Under the pieces are notes generated by a model. It saw only the letters and a program-made list of their open reading frames with translations. It did no database searches and was not told the origin of the DNA. From assembly GCA_029266945.1 (NCBI GenBank), contig JARIED010000028.1, forward strand, positions 1-64,000: a stretch of DNA of 64,000 nucleotides, written 5' to 3'. The stretch comes from Slackia sp. Lineage in GTDB: Bacteria > Actinomycetota > Coriobacteriia > Coriobacteriales > Eggerthellaceae. A program made the position numbers and the translations under genes. Below are positions 1 through 8,156 of this stretch, in pieces (the first letter of the stretch is position 1; each line of letters starts with the position of its first letter).

Positions 1-1
1 C

Positions 2-310
2 CAGTACGGCATCGACCCCGCCACCGGCAAGCTCGTCGAGGGCGGCGTGAAGGCCCAGGCCGTCCAGGCCCTGAAGAACATCAAGGCCATCATCGAGTGC
101 GTCGACCACGTGATGGAAGACGCCGTCAAGGTGAACATCTACGTGAAAGACCTCGCCGACATGGACGCCGTGAACGAGGCGTACAAGGAGTTCTTCCCCG
201 AGGGAACCCCTGCCCGTCGCGTCGTGGGCGTGAAGAATCTGCAGGGCGAGGCCCTGGTCATGATCGACGCCATCTTCGGCAACTTTGAAGGCACCCCGCC
301 GGTGAAGTAG
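2..310 (+). CDS. RidA/YjgF family protein, 5' end cut by window
   Basis: This is the last 102 codons of a RidA-family protein; the reading frame is open to the left edge, so the true start is outside the window. Visible family features are a Q-Y-G-I-D-P-x-T-G stretch followed by EGGVKAQAVQALKNI, the V-N-I-Y-V-K-D strand and the E-G-x-P-A-R segment that carries the conserved arginine near the active-site cleft. Members are small trimeric proteins; RidA itself hydrolyses reactive enamine/imine intermediates released by PLP enzymes, but many paralogues differ in substrate, so only the family call is firm. It ends just before a strong bidirectional hairpin and converges on the next gene. Confidence 0.88.
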   Translation, partial: QYGIDPATGKLVEGGVKAQAVQALKNIKAIIECVDHVMEDAVKVNIYVKDLADMDAVNEAYKEFFPEGTPARRVVGVKNLQGEALVMIDAIFGNFEGTPPVK

Positions 311-364
311 GTCTGACAGGATAGGCTTTGCGGCAGGCGCGATGTGCGCGTCATGCAGCGAAAT

Positions 365-398
365 GAAAAGGACCCGAGAGCATTCTCGGGTCCTTTTC
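365..398. terminator. Bidirectional intrinsic terminator between convergent genes
   Basis: A perfect 15-bp inverted repeat (365-379 with 384-398) has a 4-nt loop. Its outer arms are A-rich on the left and T-rich on the right, so it can terminate the RidA gene from the left and the C_GCAxxG_C_C gene from the right. Confidence 0.85.
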
Positions 399-432
399 GT
401 GTGCGGGCTGCGGCAGGCGCTTCGTGCGGGGT

Positions 433-885
433 TTAGCGCGCCTCGATGCTTTCGAGCATGTCGATGGCCAAATCGAGGCCCAAGACGATGCATTCGTCGC
501 ACGGGCGCAGCGGCGTGGCGCCGTCGGTCGCCTTGATATCGGCGCACAGCGTGGAGCCGACGGTTTCGCGGAAGCGGTCGACCACCTGCTTGGTCAGCGC
601 GTAGGTGTCCTGCTTGCTGGCGGGGTCGTCGTAGCCGTTGCTGCGAGCGAGTCCTGCCACCATGGCGGCTCCTGCGATAGCGCCGCAGGTCTCGGTGAAG
701 CCTCCCATGCCGCCGCCGAGGCCCTCCGCGGCGCGGAATACGTCGCGTTCGTCGGCGTTCACGAACGGGGCGAGGGTGCAGGCGACGCACTGCGCGCAGT
801 TGAAGTTGCGGGCGTGCAGCTCGAGCGCGTGCGCGGCGAGGGCTTCGCGGTCGAAGGCGGGACGGGCGGGATTTTCGGTAGTCAT
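433..885 (-). CDS. C_GCAxxG_C_C family putative redox protein
   Basis: A 150-residue protein of the small cysteine-motif family named for its C_GCAxxG_C_C pattern. Near the N terminus it has N-C-A-Q-C, then a glycine-rich stretch (GLGGGMGGF) leading into T-C-G-A-I-A-G-A, and near the C terminus two further cysteines (C-A-D and R-P-C-D-E-C). Members are predicted redox-active or metal/cluster-binding proteins, common in anaerobes, without a settled reaction. The start at 885 is chosen because GAGGAG lies at good spacing just upstream on the minus strand; the open frame continues to 1317 but that part is antisense to the next gene. It is monocistronic and convergent with the RidA gene. Confidence 0.8.
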   Translation of the reverse strand: MTTENPARPAFDREALAAHALELHARNFNCAQCVACTLAPFVNADERDVFRAAEGLGGGMGGFTETCGAIAGAAMVAGLARSNGYDDPASKQDTYALTKQVVDRFRETVGSTLCADIKATDGATPLRPCDECIVLGLDLAIDMLESIEAR

Positions 886-983
886 AGCGTCTCCTCGGGC
901 AGTTGGCTTGCTGTGCTTCGAATTGTACGCCGCCGTGCGCGCCGTATGAACGAGTTCGGTATTTCGATCGAAACTCGGGCGTA

Positions 984-1014
984 TTGCATGGGTCGCCGCT
1001 GAATGGAGTACAAT
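984..1014 (+). promoter_or_regulatory. Candidate sigma-70-type promoter for the asp23-nusB-xseB-dxs block
   Basis: TTGCAT (984-989) and TACAAT (1009-1014) lie 40 bp upstream of the asp23 start. The 19-nt spacer is longer than the usual 17, so the -35 assignment is tentative; the -10 is good. Confidence 0.45.
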
Positions 1015-1053
1015 AACCGGATGCTTAGTCAACAACGAGCCGAAAGGACCGTC

Positions 1054-1404
1054 ATGAGCGAAGAGTTGTATGTCGACGGCTTGGGGCTTGCCCCGGGCGT
1101 CATGGAAACCATCGTGGCAATCGCCGCTAAAGAGGTCGAAGGCGTCGCGAGCGTTGGTTCTTCGACGTTTTCCGGCATTCGTTCGCGCTTCGTGTCCAAT
1201 GCGGCCGCCCAGGGCATCGAAGTCAGCATGAACGAGACCGAGGGCGTCGATATCGCCGTGCACGTCGATGTGTATTTCGGAAGGCCCATTCCTTCCGTCG
1301 CAGCCGAGGTGCGCCAAGCCGTCGCCGACGCCGTGATCACGCAGGTCGGATTCAAGGTGTCTTCGATCGATGTCTATGTCGACGGCATCCGTTTTTCGGC
1401 ATAA
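1054..1404 (+). CDS. Asp23/Gls24 family envelope stress protein
   Basis: A 116-residue Asp23/Gls24-family protein. It begins L-Y-V-D-G-L-G-L-A-P-G-V, continues with I-A-A-K-E-V-E-G-V-A-S-V and ends in a strand resembling V-S-S-I-D-V-Y-V-D-G. In Firmicutes and Actinobacteria these proteins are membrane-associated or alkaline-shock proteins; the biochemical role is unclear. In the first position ahead of nusB the gene is a recurrent neighbour in Gram-positive genomes. The ATG at 1054 is preferred because AAAGGA sits 5 nt before it; earlier in-frame starts at 1003 and 1021 lack a ribosome binding site. The next gene, nusB, follows after 31 nt. Confidence 0.85.
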   Translation: MSEELYVDGLGLAPGVMETIVAIAAKEVEGVASVGSSTFSGIRSRFVSNAAAQGIEVSMNETEGVDIAVHVDVYFGRPIPSVAAEVRQAVADAVITQVGFKVSSIDVYVDGIRFSA

Positions 1405-1435
1405 CGCATAGCACGTATATAAGGATAGGGAATAG

Positions 1436-1960
1436 ATGAAACGTCACGAGCGCTCTTTGGCGCGCCGCTGCGCGCTGCAGGTTCTGTATCAGAGCGAGAT
1501 TCTGAACAAGCCGGCCGACCAGGTAGTCGAAGAAGGCCTGGTCCCCGATGAGGCGGGCATGGGCGATTATGCCCGCATGCTCATCATGGGGGTTTCTTCG
1601 CACAAGACCCAACTCGACCGCATCATCAGCGTCAGCTCGCAGAACTGGGCGATCGATCGCATGCCCGTGGTCGACCGATCCATTTTGCGCCTTGCCGCGT
1701 TCGAGCTGAAATACGTGGACGACGTTCCCGTGTCGGTCTCCATCAACGAGGCCGTCGAGCTGGCCAAGGAATTCGGCGGCGAAGACGACTCCCATCGCTT
1801 CGTGAACGGCATTCTGGGCCGCATTGCGCGCGATAGCGAATCCGGCATCGAGCCGACCGTCGAGGAAGAACCGGCCGTCGAGCAGGCCGAGGATGCGGAC
1901 GTCCCGGCCGAGGCCCCGGCTCAGCCCGAGCCCGCGAAGGCGGACGAGGCCGCCGAGTAG
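1436..1960 (+). CDS. nusB: Transcription antitermination factor NusB
   Basis: A 174-residue NusB. The canonical core (residues 1-135) opens R-x-x-A-R-R-C-A-L-Q-V-L-Y-Q and contains V-D-R-S-I-L-R-L-A-A-F-E and the closing H-R-F-V-N-G-I-L-G-R-I-A. NusB with NusE (S10) binds boxA RNA and supports antitermination of rRNA operons. Unusual is a C-terminal tail of about 35 residues built from Glu, Ala, Pro and Val, absent from the E. coli protein and probably disordered. The upstream sequence AAGGATAGGG supplies the ribosome binding site and overlaps one of the TATATAAG motifs. xseB begins 2 nt after the stop codon. Confidence 0.93.
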   Translation: MKRHERSLARRCALQVLYQSEILNKPADQVVEEGLVPDEAGMGDYARMLIMGVSSHKTQLDRIISVSSQNWAIDRMPVVDRSILRLAAFELKYVDDVPVSVSINEAVELAKEFGGEDDSHRFVNGILGRIARDSESGIEPTVEEEPAVEQAEDADVPAEAPAQPEPAKADEAAE

Positions 1961-1961
1961 C

Positions 1962-2171
1962 ATGGCCGCCGACGAGCAGACACGCTCCGATTTCGCTGCC
2001 ATCCGCGACCGCCTCGACGAAATAGCGGCGCAGGTGCGCAGCGACGACATGCCCCTCGATGCCGCGCTCGATCTGTACGACGAGGCGGTGAAGCTCGGTA
2101 TGAAGGCGACGGAGCTTCTGGAAACTATCGAAGAGGGCGATCATGCCGAGTCAGGAGAAGAGGCGCGATGA
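1962..2171 (+). CDS. xseB: Exodeoxyribonuclease VII small subunit
   Basis: A 69-residue protein matching XseB in length and pattern: F-A-A-I-R-D-R-L-D-E-I-A-A-Q-V, then the signature M-P-L-D-A-A-L-D-L-Y-D-E-A-V-K-L-G and a short acidic tail. Exo VII degrades single-stranded DNA from both ends; the small subunit assembles with XseA. The start at 1962 is one base after the nusB stop codon, so translation is probably coupled. No xseA is present nearby, whereas many genomes pair them; it must lie outside the window. The longer reading frame extending upstream overlaps nusB and is not plausible. Confidence 0.88.
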   Translation: MAADEQTRSDFAAIRDRLDEIAAQVRSDDMPLDAALDLYDEAVKLGMKATELLETIEEGDHAESGEEAR

Positions 2172-2219
2172 CGCCTCTTCCGGTCACGTGGCAAACACCC
2201 GCAAGCTAAGGCAGGATGT

Positions 2220-4118
2220 ATGGAACACCGCATTCTTGACATGATATCGTCCCCTGCAGATCTCAAGCTCCTCACCGATGAGGAGCTTGCCATTCTCGCT
2301 TCCGAAATACGCGAGCAGATTCTTGAGACCACCTCGAAAAACGGCGGCCATGTGGCCCCGAGCCTCGGCGTGGTCGAAATCACCCTGGCGTGCCACAGCC
2401 TGCTCGACTGCCCCCACGACAAACTGCTGTTCGATGTGGGCCATCAGTCGTACGCGCATAAGCTGCTCACCGGCCGTCTGGATATCTTCGATACGTTGCG
2501 TCAGTACAAGGGCATGTCGGGTTTTCCGAAAGCGTCCGAAAGCCCCTACGACGTGCATCCTTCGGGCCATGCGTCCGACTCGGTGTCGGTGGCGCTCGGC
2601 CTTGCCATGGCGCGCGATCTGCGCGGCAGCGACGAGAAGATCGTCACGATCATCGGCGACGCGTCCCTTTCGGGCGGCATGGCCTTCGAGGCCCTCAATC
2701 ACGCCGGTCAGCTACAGACGCCCATGGTGGTCATTCTCAACGATAACGAGATGTCTATCTCGCGCAACGTCGGCGCGCTGGCCAAATACCTCGGTCATAA
2801 ACGTGCGTCGCGCGAGTACACCCAGGCCCGCGACGGCATTCAGAGCGCGCTCGAGGCCCAGGGCGATTGGGGCCACGGCCTGGTCGATTTCGGCCGCAAT
2901 GTGAAGGATTCGATCAAGCAGATGGTCATTCCCGGCGAGATGATCTTCGAAAAGCTGGGATTCTTGTGCACCGCTCCCGTCCCAGGTCACGACATCGCGG
3001 CGCTTAAGCACACGCTGCGCGTGGTGCTCGACGCCGAGGTTCCCGTGCTCATGCACGTGGTCACGAAGAAGGGTATGGGATACGAGCCCGCCGAGCGCCG
3101 CCCCGACGTGTTCCACGGCGTGGGTCCCTTCGACCTGGCTACCGGCGAGGTGAAGAAGTCGTCATCGGCCGCTCCCAAATACACGAGCGTGTTCGGCAAG
3201 GCGCTCGTGCGCGAGGCGGCCGCCAATGAGGACATCGTGGCCATCACGGCCGCCATGAAAGACGGCACGGGCCTCAACGAGTTCGCGGACAAGTATCCGA
3301 AGCGCTTCATCGACACGGGCATCGCCGAAGAGCATGCCGTGGCGTTGGCCAGCGGTCTTGCCATCGGCGGCAAGAAGCCCGTCGTGGCGATATATTCCAC
3401 GTTCATGCAGCGTGCGGTCGACCAGATGATCATCAATAACGCCTTGCCCGATCTTGACGTGGTGTTCTGCCTCGACCGCGCCGGCTTGGTGGGCGACGAC
3501 GGCCCTACGCATCACGGTGTGTTCGACATCGTCTATACGCGCATGATTCCGCATATGAAGGTCATGGCGCCCTCCGACGAGGCCGAGCTGGTGCATATGC
3601 TGCACACGGCGCTTTCGTTGCATGGCCCGGTCACGTTGCGCTACCCGCGCGGCGAGGCCCGCGGCGTCGAACTGCCCGAAACCCCGCAGATTCTCGAGGT
3701 GGGCAAATCGCGCACTACGCGCGAAGGCGACGACGTGGCCATCCTGGCGTTCGGTCGCATGGTGCAGGAGGCCGAAGGCGCATCCGACATTCTGGCTGCC
3801 GAAGGCATCGGCGTGCGCGTGGTCGACATGCGCTGGATCAAGCCCTTCGACGAGGCCGCCGTGCGCGCCGCCGCCGAGGAATGCTCGCTGGTGGCAACGG
3901 CCGAAGAAGGCGTGGTTGAAGGCGGCATCGGCGAAGGCATCCTGGAAGACCTCGCGGCGAACCCGCCTGCGAAGGTGCCTCCCATCCTGACGTTCGGCAT
4001 TCCCGACCGCTTCGTCAGCCAGGGCAAGGTGTCCCTGTTGCACAAGGAAGTGGGCCTCGACGCCGAAAGCATGGCGAACCGCATCCGCGAAAAGCTTGCG
4101 TCCATGAAGCGGGCCTAA
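2220..4118 (+). CDS. dxs: 1-deoxy-D-xylulose-5-phosphate synthase
   Basis: A full-length (632 aa) DXS, the TPP-dependent first enzyme of the MEP isoprenoid pathway (pyruvate + glyceraldehyde 3-phosphate to DXP + CO2). Visible are S-G-H-A-S-D-S-V (residues about 118-125), the TPP/Mg motif G-D-A-S-L-S-G-G-M-A-F-E-A-L-N (about 151-165), the transketolase pyrimidine-binding segment with D-T-G-I-A-E-E-H-A (about 362), and D-R-A-G-L-V-G-D-D-G-P-T-H-H-G (about 420). It supplies the precursor of undecaprenyl phosphate used by the cell-wall genes further along. It follows xseB after 48 nt and ends at a clear terminator, closing the asp23-nusB-xseB-dxs unit. Confidence 0.96.
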   Translation: MEHRILDMISSPADLKLLTDEELAILASEIREQILETTSKNGGHVAPSLGVVEITLACHSLLDCPHDKLLFDVGHQSYAHKLLTGRLDIFDTLRQYKGMSGFPKASESPYDVHPSGHASDSVSVALGLAMARDLRGSDEKIVTIIGDASLSGGMAFEALNHAGQLQTPMVVILNDNEMSISRNVGALAKYLGHKRASREYTQARDGIQSALEAQGDWGHGLVDFGRNVKDSIKQMVIPGEMIFEKLGFLCTAPVPGHDIAALKHTLRVVLDAEVPVLMHVVTKKGMGYEPAERRPDVFHGVGPFDLATGEVKKSSSAAPKYTSVFGKALVREAAANEDIVAITAAMKDGTGLNEFADKYPKRFIDTGIAEEHAVALASGLAIGGKKPVVAIYSTFMQRAVDQMIINNALPDLDVVFCLDRAGLVGDDGPTHHGVFDIVYTRMIPHMKVMAPSDEAELVHMLHTALSLHGPVTLRYPRGEARGVELPETPQILEVGKSRTTREGDDVAILAFGRMVQEAEGASDILAAEGIGVRVVDMRWIKPFDEAAVRAAAEECSLVATAEEGVVEGGIGEGILEDLAANPPAKVPPILTFGIPDRFVSQGKVSLLHKEVGLDAESMANRIREKLASMKRA

Positions 4119-4143
4119 GGGCGCCGCAACCGCCCGGCAACGC

Positions 4144-4180
4144 AAGAGGGCGACGGAATGAACTCCGTCGCCCTCTTTTC
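4144..4180 (+). terminator. Intrinsic terminator after dxs
   Basis: Inverted repeat 4144-4157 with 4164-4177 (14 bp, 6-nt loop) followed by TTTTC. Confidence 0.85.
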
Positions 4181-4230
4181 GTATGCGCTTGCATGCCGCG
4201 CTCCGGTGTCGCTCGGCGGGCGGCGCCGCG

Positions 4231-5361
4231 CTAACGCTTCCAGACTTCCGTGCCGGCGATGCTGACGCTCGTCACGTTTTCGGGTGCGGCGAACACGTCG
4301 AACGCAAGGGTCTTATGGACGCTCGTGGTGCCGTCGTCGTTGGTGCGGCTCGACGAGGCGCTTTCGGTCGCGTCGATCACGGTGCCGTCGGCCAACGAAA
4401 CCAGGACGGGCAGGTTCAGGATGCGGTCCATCTCGGCCTCGTTGCGGTCGGACATCTTCCCGCTGTCCTGGTCTTGCCAGTTCATGATGTCATGCGCCGT
4501 GTAATCCACCGTGATGCCGATGGGGGAGATGGCGATCGATTCGACATCGGCGCTCAAGCCGTTGTAGTCGACGGCGAATCCTGCGGGAAGGTCGACGGTC
4601 GTGTCGTCGTAGTTCATCGTGAACTTGAGGTCCCAGGTGCCTTCGACGAGGGTGCGCGGGCCGTTCGCTCCGTCAAGCACGGAGAGGTTTTCAAGATGCA
4701 CGCGCGCGGTATTGCCGATGATGCCCTTGCCGTCGAACGTGTCGGCGGACATGCTTTCGACCATTTGGATGGCGTTGTCGTTCGGGTCGGCATCGTAGAA
4801 GTGGATGCTTCCGCCCCCGCCATCCATCCAGTCGATATGGGTGCCCGAGGGGCCTTCGAACATCAGGGGCAGCGTGCCCGCATCGTTCGGGGCCACATCG
4901 AAGGGCTCGCCGTCATCGCGTGCGATGCTGAACACGACGACGTAATTGTAACGGTCTCCTACCACGGCGTCCGCCGTCACGGTGACGCCGTTGCAGGTGG
5001 TGGATGCGCCGATGGGGCGGCCGATCGCGTCGATGACCTCGGTGGATGCCGGCGCGCCGTTGAACATGTCGTCGAGCAGACCGTTCACGGTGGTCAGCGC
5101 GCCGGTCGCGGCGATCGCTCCGGCGCCTCCCACCGCCAGGGCGCCCGCGAGGCTTGCGGCGGCGACGAGTTGCCAGCGCTTCTTGAAGCGCGGCGTGCGT
5201 CTGTTCGCCGCATGCGCCTGCGTGGCGGCGGTTGCAGGGGCGGCGGCCGCTTCGCGCATCTGACGTTCGGCGATTGCCTGGGCCAGGTCGTTCGTCATGC
5301 GGTCGGATGCTTCTTCGGAAAAGGCCATGGAGTCTAGGGCCTGTCGATACGTTTTATGCAT
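4231..5361 (-). CDS. DUF4179 transmembrane protein, probable anti-sigma factor
   Basis: A 376-residue single-pass membrane protein. The cytoplasmic N terminus (about 1-62) has the Y-R-Q-A-L-D-S-M-A-F-S-E-E-A pattern typical of DUF4179 proteins, followed by a basic stretch and one hydrophobic segment at about 64-88. The rest (about 90-376) is extracytoplasmic, acidic and beta-rich with an immunoglobulin-like look. Such proteins are normally encoded right after an ECF sigma factor and are thought to sequester it; that is exactly the arrangement here (sigma gene ends 84 nt upstream). The signal sensed cannot be read from the sequence. Confidence 0.78.
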   Translation of the reverse strand: MHKTYRQALDSMAFSEEASDRMTNDLAQAIAERQMREAAAAPATAATQAHAANRRTPRFKKRWQLVAAASLAGALAVGGAGAIAATGALTTVNGLLDDMFNGAPASTEVIDAIGRPIGASTTCNGVTVTADAVVGDRYNYVVVFSIARDDGEPFDVAPNDAGTLPLMFEGPSGTHIDWMDGGGGSIHFYDADPNDNAIQMVESMSADTFDGKGIIGNTARVHLENLSVLDGANGPRTLVEGTWDLKFTMNYDDTTVDLPAGFAVDYNGLSADVESIAISPIGITVDYTAHDIMNWQDQDSGKMSDRNEAEMDRILNLPVLVSLADGTVIDATESASSSRTNDDGTTSVHKTLAFDVFAAPENVTSVSIAGTEVWKR

Positions 5362-5445
5362 GATGGCCTCCAGGGAGACTGAGGGTCGGTAGAAAGGGTT
5401 GCCGCCCGATGTGTCGGCGGCGGGATGCAGGACGCCGCGATTGCA

Positions 5446-6114
5446 TCAGAGCGACGGCCTTGCGCCGTGTGCGGCATTCGTTGTCTTTCGAAACATCGAC
5501 GGCGCTCGTGCCGCATGTTTTCTCGCAACGGGGCCGCTGTCGTCTTCGGCGCCTTCGATCGGCTCGGGCCCCAGCTCGGACGTCGCTTCGCCCAGCAGGG
5601 AACGCAGTTTCGCGCGCCCGCGGCTCAGATGCGCGGCCACTGCGGAAGCGCTGCGGTCGGTGAGAGCGGCTATTTCGGCGATGGAATAGCCTTCGTAGTA
5701 GTGCAGATAGATCGCTTCGCGGTATTTCTCGTCGAGTTGCATCACCGCGTCGAGTACGTCGCTGCCATCGGGCTCTTCGGGCGCCCTGTGATCGGCGGCG
5801 GCTTCAAGCGGGGCCGAGGTGCGGCGGTAGGAGTTGCGAAGCAGGTCTTTGCAGGCGTTGGCCGTCGCACGCACCACCCAGGCCTTCTCATGCTCTGCGC
5901 TTTGGAAGGGCTCGCTTCGTCCGATCAGCTTCATGAGGACGTTCTGGCAGATGTCTTGTGCGTCATGCGTCGATTTCAGGTACGTGAAACTGAGGCGCAA
6001 AATCAGGTTCGAATACGTGGCGACGAGGCGCCGCGCTTCCATTTCGGGATCGACGTGCGTATTGCGGCGGCATGGTGCGGCGGCGTGCGCGTCGTGTCGG
6101 TTGTTCGTGCGCAT
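5446..6114 (-). CDS. ECF-type RNA polymerase sigma-70 family factor
   Basis: A 222-residue sigma factor with region 2 at about residues 30-95 (including R-L-S-F-T-Y-L-K-S-T-H-D-A-Q-D-I-C-Q-N-V) and region 4 at about 125-175 (L-D-E-K-Y-R-E-A-I-Y-L-H-Y-Y-E-G-Y-S-I-A-E-I-A, then S-A-S-A-V-A-A-H-L-S-R-G-R). No region 1 or 3 is visible, as expected for ECF factors. A 45-residue acidic/basic tail follows. The start at 6114 has AAGGAGGG upstream; the frame stays open to 6219 without a better start. It is cotranscribed with the downstream DUF4179 gene, its likely anti-sigma factor. Target promoters are unknown. Confidence 0.85.
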   Translation of the reverse strand: MRTNNRHDAHAAAPCRRNTHVDPEMEARRLVATYSNLILRLSFTYLKSTHDAQDICQNVLMKLIGRSEPFQSAEHEKAWVVRATANACKDLLRNSYRRTSAPLEAAADHRAPEEPDGSDVLDAVMQLDEKYREAIYLHYYEGYSIAEIAALTDRSASAVAAHLSRGRAKLRSLLGEATSELGPEPIEGAEDDSGPVARKHAARAPSMFRKTTNAAHGARPSL

Positions 6115-6296
6115 GGCGCCCTCCTTCGGTTTGTTCGGTGTGCTTTGCAACGTTGCTCGCTTACAATACGAATGAGCGATGCGTTTCTTGACATCGTTCG
6201 GAAGAAAATCGAGTTTCAAGCGGAACGTCCGGCGTCGGCGCCGAACGCGGCATCGCGCCGCATGCGTTCCTTCGTCATTATGAAGAAAGGTCCGTT

Positions 6297-7085
6297 GTGT
6301 CGAATCGTGAATCCAGCGAAGTGAATACGCCGCGTCCCGCGCGCAAGGCCAAGTCGAAGAAGCTGCGCCTTGACGACCTGCTCGTCGAGCTGGGCTATTT
6401 CGACAATCGCGGCCAGGCGCTGCGCGCCGTGCTGGCCCACGAGGTGCGCGTCGACGACGTGTATCCCACGAGCGCGGCTGTGATGGTGCGCGAGAATGCC
6501 GATGTATTCGTGCGCAACAGGCGCGCGTTCGTCAGCCGCGGCGGACATAAGCTGCAGGGCGCCTTGGACGCTTTCAGGCAGGATGTGGAAGGCGCGCGTT
6601 GCATCGACATCGGCAGCTCGACGGGCGGTTTCACCGACTGCCTTTTGCAGGCGGGCGCACGCAGCGTGGCGTGCGTCGATGTGAATTACGGACAGCTTGC
6701 GTGGAAGCTGCGCGAGGACTCGCGTGTCACGGTATTCGAGCGCACCAACATCAAGACCGCTTCGCCTGAGAAATTGGGTGCGCCGTTCGACGTCCTGGTG
6801 GCTGACCTTTCGTTCATCGGGCTGGCGGGCTTGGCGCCTGTGTTCGCGGTGTTGTGCGAGCAGGGCAGCGTGATGCTTGCTCTGATCAAGCCCCAGTTCG
6901 AAAGCGCTCACCACGAAACCGACCGCGGCATCGTGCGCGACGAAGCCGTCAGGCTGCGTGTTGTCGAAGAGGTGAAAGAGGCCTTTTCCGCCGCTGGATT
7001 CGCAATCGAAGGCGTGGTCGAAAGCTCGATCACGGGCGCTCAGGGCAATGTCGAATACCTGGTGAAGGCCGTCTATCAGGCATGA
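6297..7085 (+). CDS. tlyA: TlyA family rRNA ribose 2'-O-methyltransferase/hemolysin
   Basis: A 262-residue TlyA-type protein: an N-terminal S4 RNA-binding domain (about 22-80, L-R-L-D-D-L-L-V-E-L-G-Y) followed by an FtsJ-like Rossmann methyltransferase (about 85-255) with F-V-S-R-G-G-H-K-L, the SAM loop D-I-G-S-S-T-G-G-F-T-D-C-L and V-A-D-L-S-F-I. In Mycobacterium TlyA 2'-O-methylates 16S and 23S rRNA and affects capreomycin susceptibility. The start is a GTG at 6297 with AAAGG 7 nt upstream. It diverges from the sigma/anti-sigma operon. Confidence 0.9.
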   Translation: MSNRESSEVNTPRPARKAKSKKLRLDDLLVELGYFDNRGQALRAVLAHEVRVDDVYPTSAAVMVRENADVFVRNRRAFVSRGGHKLQGALDAFRQDVEGARCIDIGSSTGGFTDCLLQAGARSVACVDVNYGQLAWKLREDSRVTVFERTNIKTASPEKLGAPFDVLVADLSFIGLAGLAPVFAVLCEQGSVMLALIKPQFESAHHETDRGIVRDEAVRLRVVEEVKEAFSAAGFAIEGVVESSITGAQGNVEYLVKAVYQA

Positions 7086-7100
7086 CGGATTCAATCTGGA

Positions 7101-7138
7101 CTATACAACGTATAGAAGAACATCAGACCTGGTAGAAT
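7101..7138 (+). promoter_or_regulatory. Candidate operator (6-3-6 inverted repeat) and -10 element ahead of the TetR gene
   Basis: CTATAC-AAC-GTATAG (7101-7115) is a perfect 6-bp inverted repeat with a 3-nt centre. TAGAAT at 7133-7138 is a plausible -10 element, which would place the repeat over the -35 region. This suits autorepression by the TetR-family protein encoded 42 nt downstream. The assignment is inferred from position and symmetry only. Confidence 0.5.
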
Positions 7139-7179
7139 GGTTTTGAATCATAAACGGGTCGACGTCGAAGGAGGGCGCT

Positions 7180-7980
7180 ATGGCCGCCGAGCAAGGCAAG
7201 GGAAATCCGCCCGCGAAACGCAAGCGGGGAACGCTGTCGAAGCAGCAGGTGGTCGCCGCGGCCTTCGCGCTCGTCGACGCCGAAGGACCCGACGCGTGCT
7301 CTATGCGTGCGCTGGGCGCCAAGCTCGGCGTGACCGCCATGGCGGTCTACGGCTACGTTCCGTCTCGCGAGGCGCTGCTCAACGAAGTGATCGCCCGCTT
7401 TCTTGAAAGCGCCGACACGCGCGCGCTGCGCGGCGAGTTGTGGGAGGAAACGCTGCTGCGCACGATGCGCTCGCTGCGCCACGCGTGCATGCGTCGTCCG
7501 CATTTCGCGCGCCTGCTCAACGATCCGGGCATTTCCAAAGGGCTCGAGCCGTATATGATGCGCTTGCGTGCGATTTATCTGGAGCAGGGAATGCCCGAAG
7601 AGATAGCCGTCCAAATGCTGAGCATTGCCGACGCCTTTTTCGCCGGTTTTTGTCTGCGTTCGCTTCAACGCGTTGAGCGCGAAAAGGAAAAAGAGGAGCG
7701 CAAGGAGCGCGAGAAGCCCCCGAAGCGCGGGGTGGCCCCGACGCCTGTTTCGGGCGCGGGCGACAACGCGCGCTTCGCCACCGAATCGCGCGTGCCCGGC
7801 ATGCTTACGGGCAAGCGCATCGTTTCGACGCGCATCGTAGCCCCTAACGACCGATGGAGGCGTTCGGTGCGCGCGGGTTATTCCGAGCGCTCGTTCGAAA
7901 ACGGCCTCTTCGTGATCATCGAAGGCATCCGCGCTGGCGCCGCGCCCGATCCGTGTCAGTGGCGCACGCCTTCGGAATAG
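7180..7980 (+). CDS. TetR-family transcriptional regulator with charged insertion
   Basis: A 266-residue TetR-type regulator. The N-terminal HTH (about 18-65) reads L-S-K-Q-Q-V-V-A-A-A-F-A-L-V-D-A-E-G then A-L-G-A-K-L-G-V-T-A-M-A-V-Y-G-Y-V. The ligand-binding half is interrupted at about 165-235 by a stretch rich in Lys/Glu/Arg (REKEKEERKEREK) and then basic/polar sequence, before resuming with a typical final helix (F-E-N-G-L-F-V-I-I-E-G-I). That makes it longer than the usual 190-220 aa. It has an AAGGAGGGCGCT ribosome binding site, a palindromic candidate operator upstream, and a calcium-type P-ATPase gene 176 nt downstream that could be its target. Confidence 0.82.
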   Translation: MAAEQGKGNPPAKRKRGTLSKQQVVAAAFALVDAEGPDACSMRALGAKLGVTAMAVYGYVPSREALLNEVIARFLESADTRALRGELWEETLLRTMRSLRHACMRRPHFARLLNDPGISKGLEPYMMRLRAIYLEQGMPEEIAVQMLSIADAFFAGFCLRSLQRVEREKEKEERKEREKPPKRGVAPTPVSGAGDNARFATESRVPGMLTGKRIVSTRIVAPNDRWRRSVRAGYSERSFENGLFVIIEGIRAGAAPDPCQWRTPSE

Positions 7981-8156
7981 CTTTTTTTGCCCGGCATATC
8001 CAGAGTCTCCCGGTACCGTGCGTCCGAGCGCCCGCATCGTTTCGCTACGGCTCACCGACGGCATTCTTTCGTGATGGAAACGATTGCCTCGCGCCGTCAT
8101 GCTTTCGTTTCGCCCTCGTTACACTGGCGATAGGGAAGAGAGAGAAAGGGGAAGCG

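Noticed and set aside
6188-6216. TTGACA upstream of tlyA
   Set aside because: The expected -10 position reads GAGTTT; no second hexamer supports a promoter.
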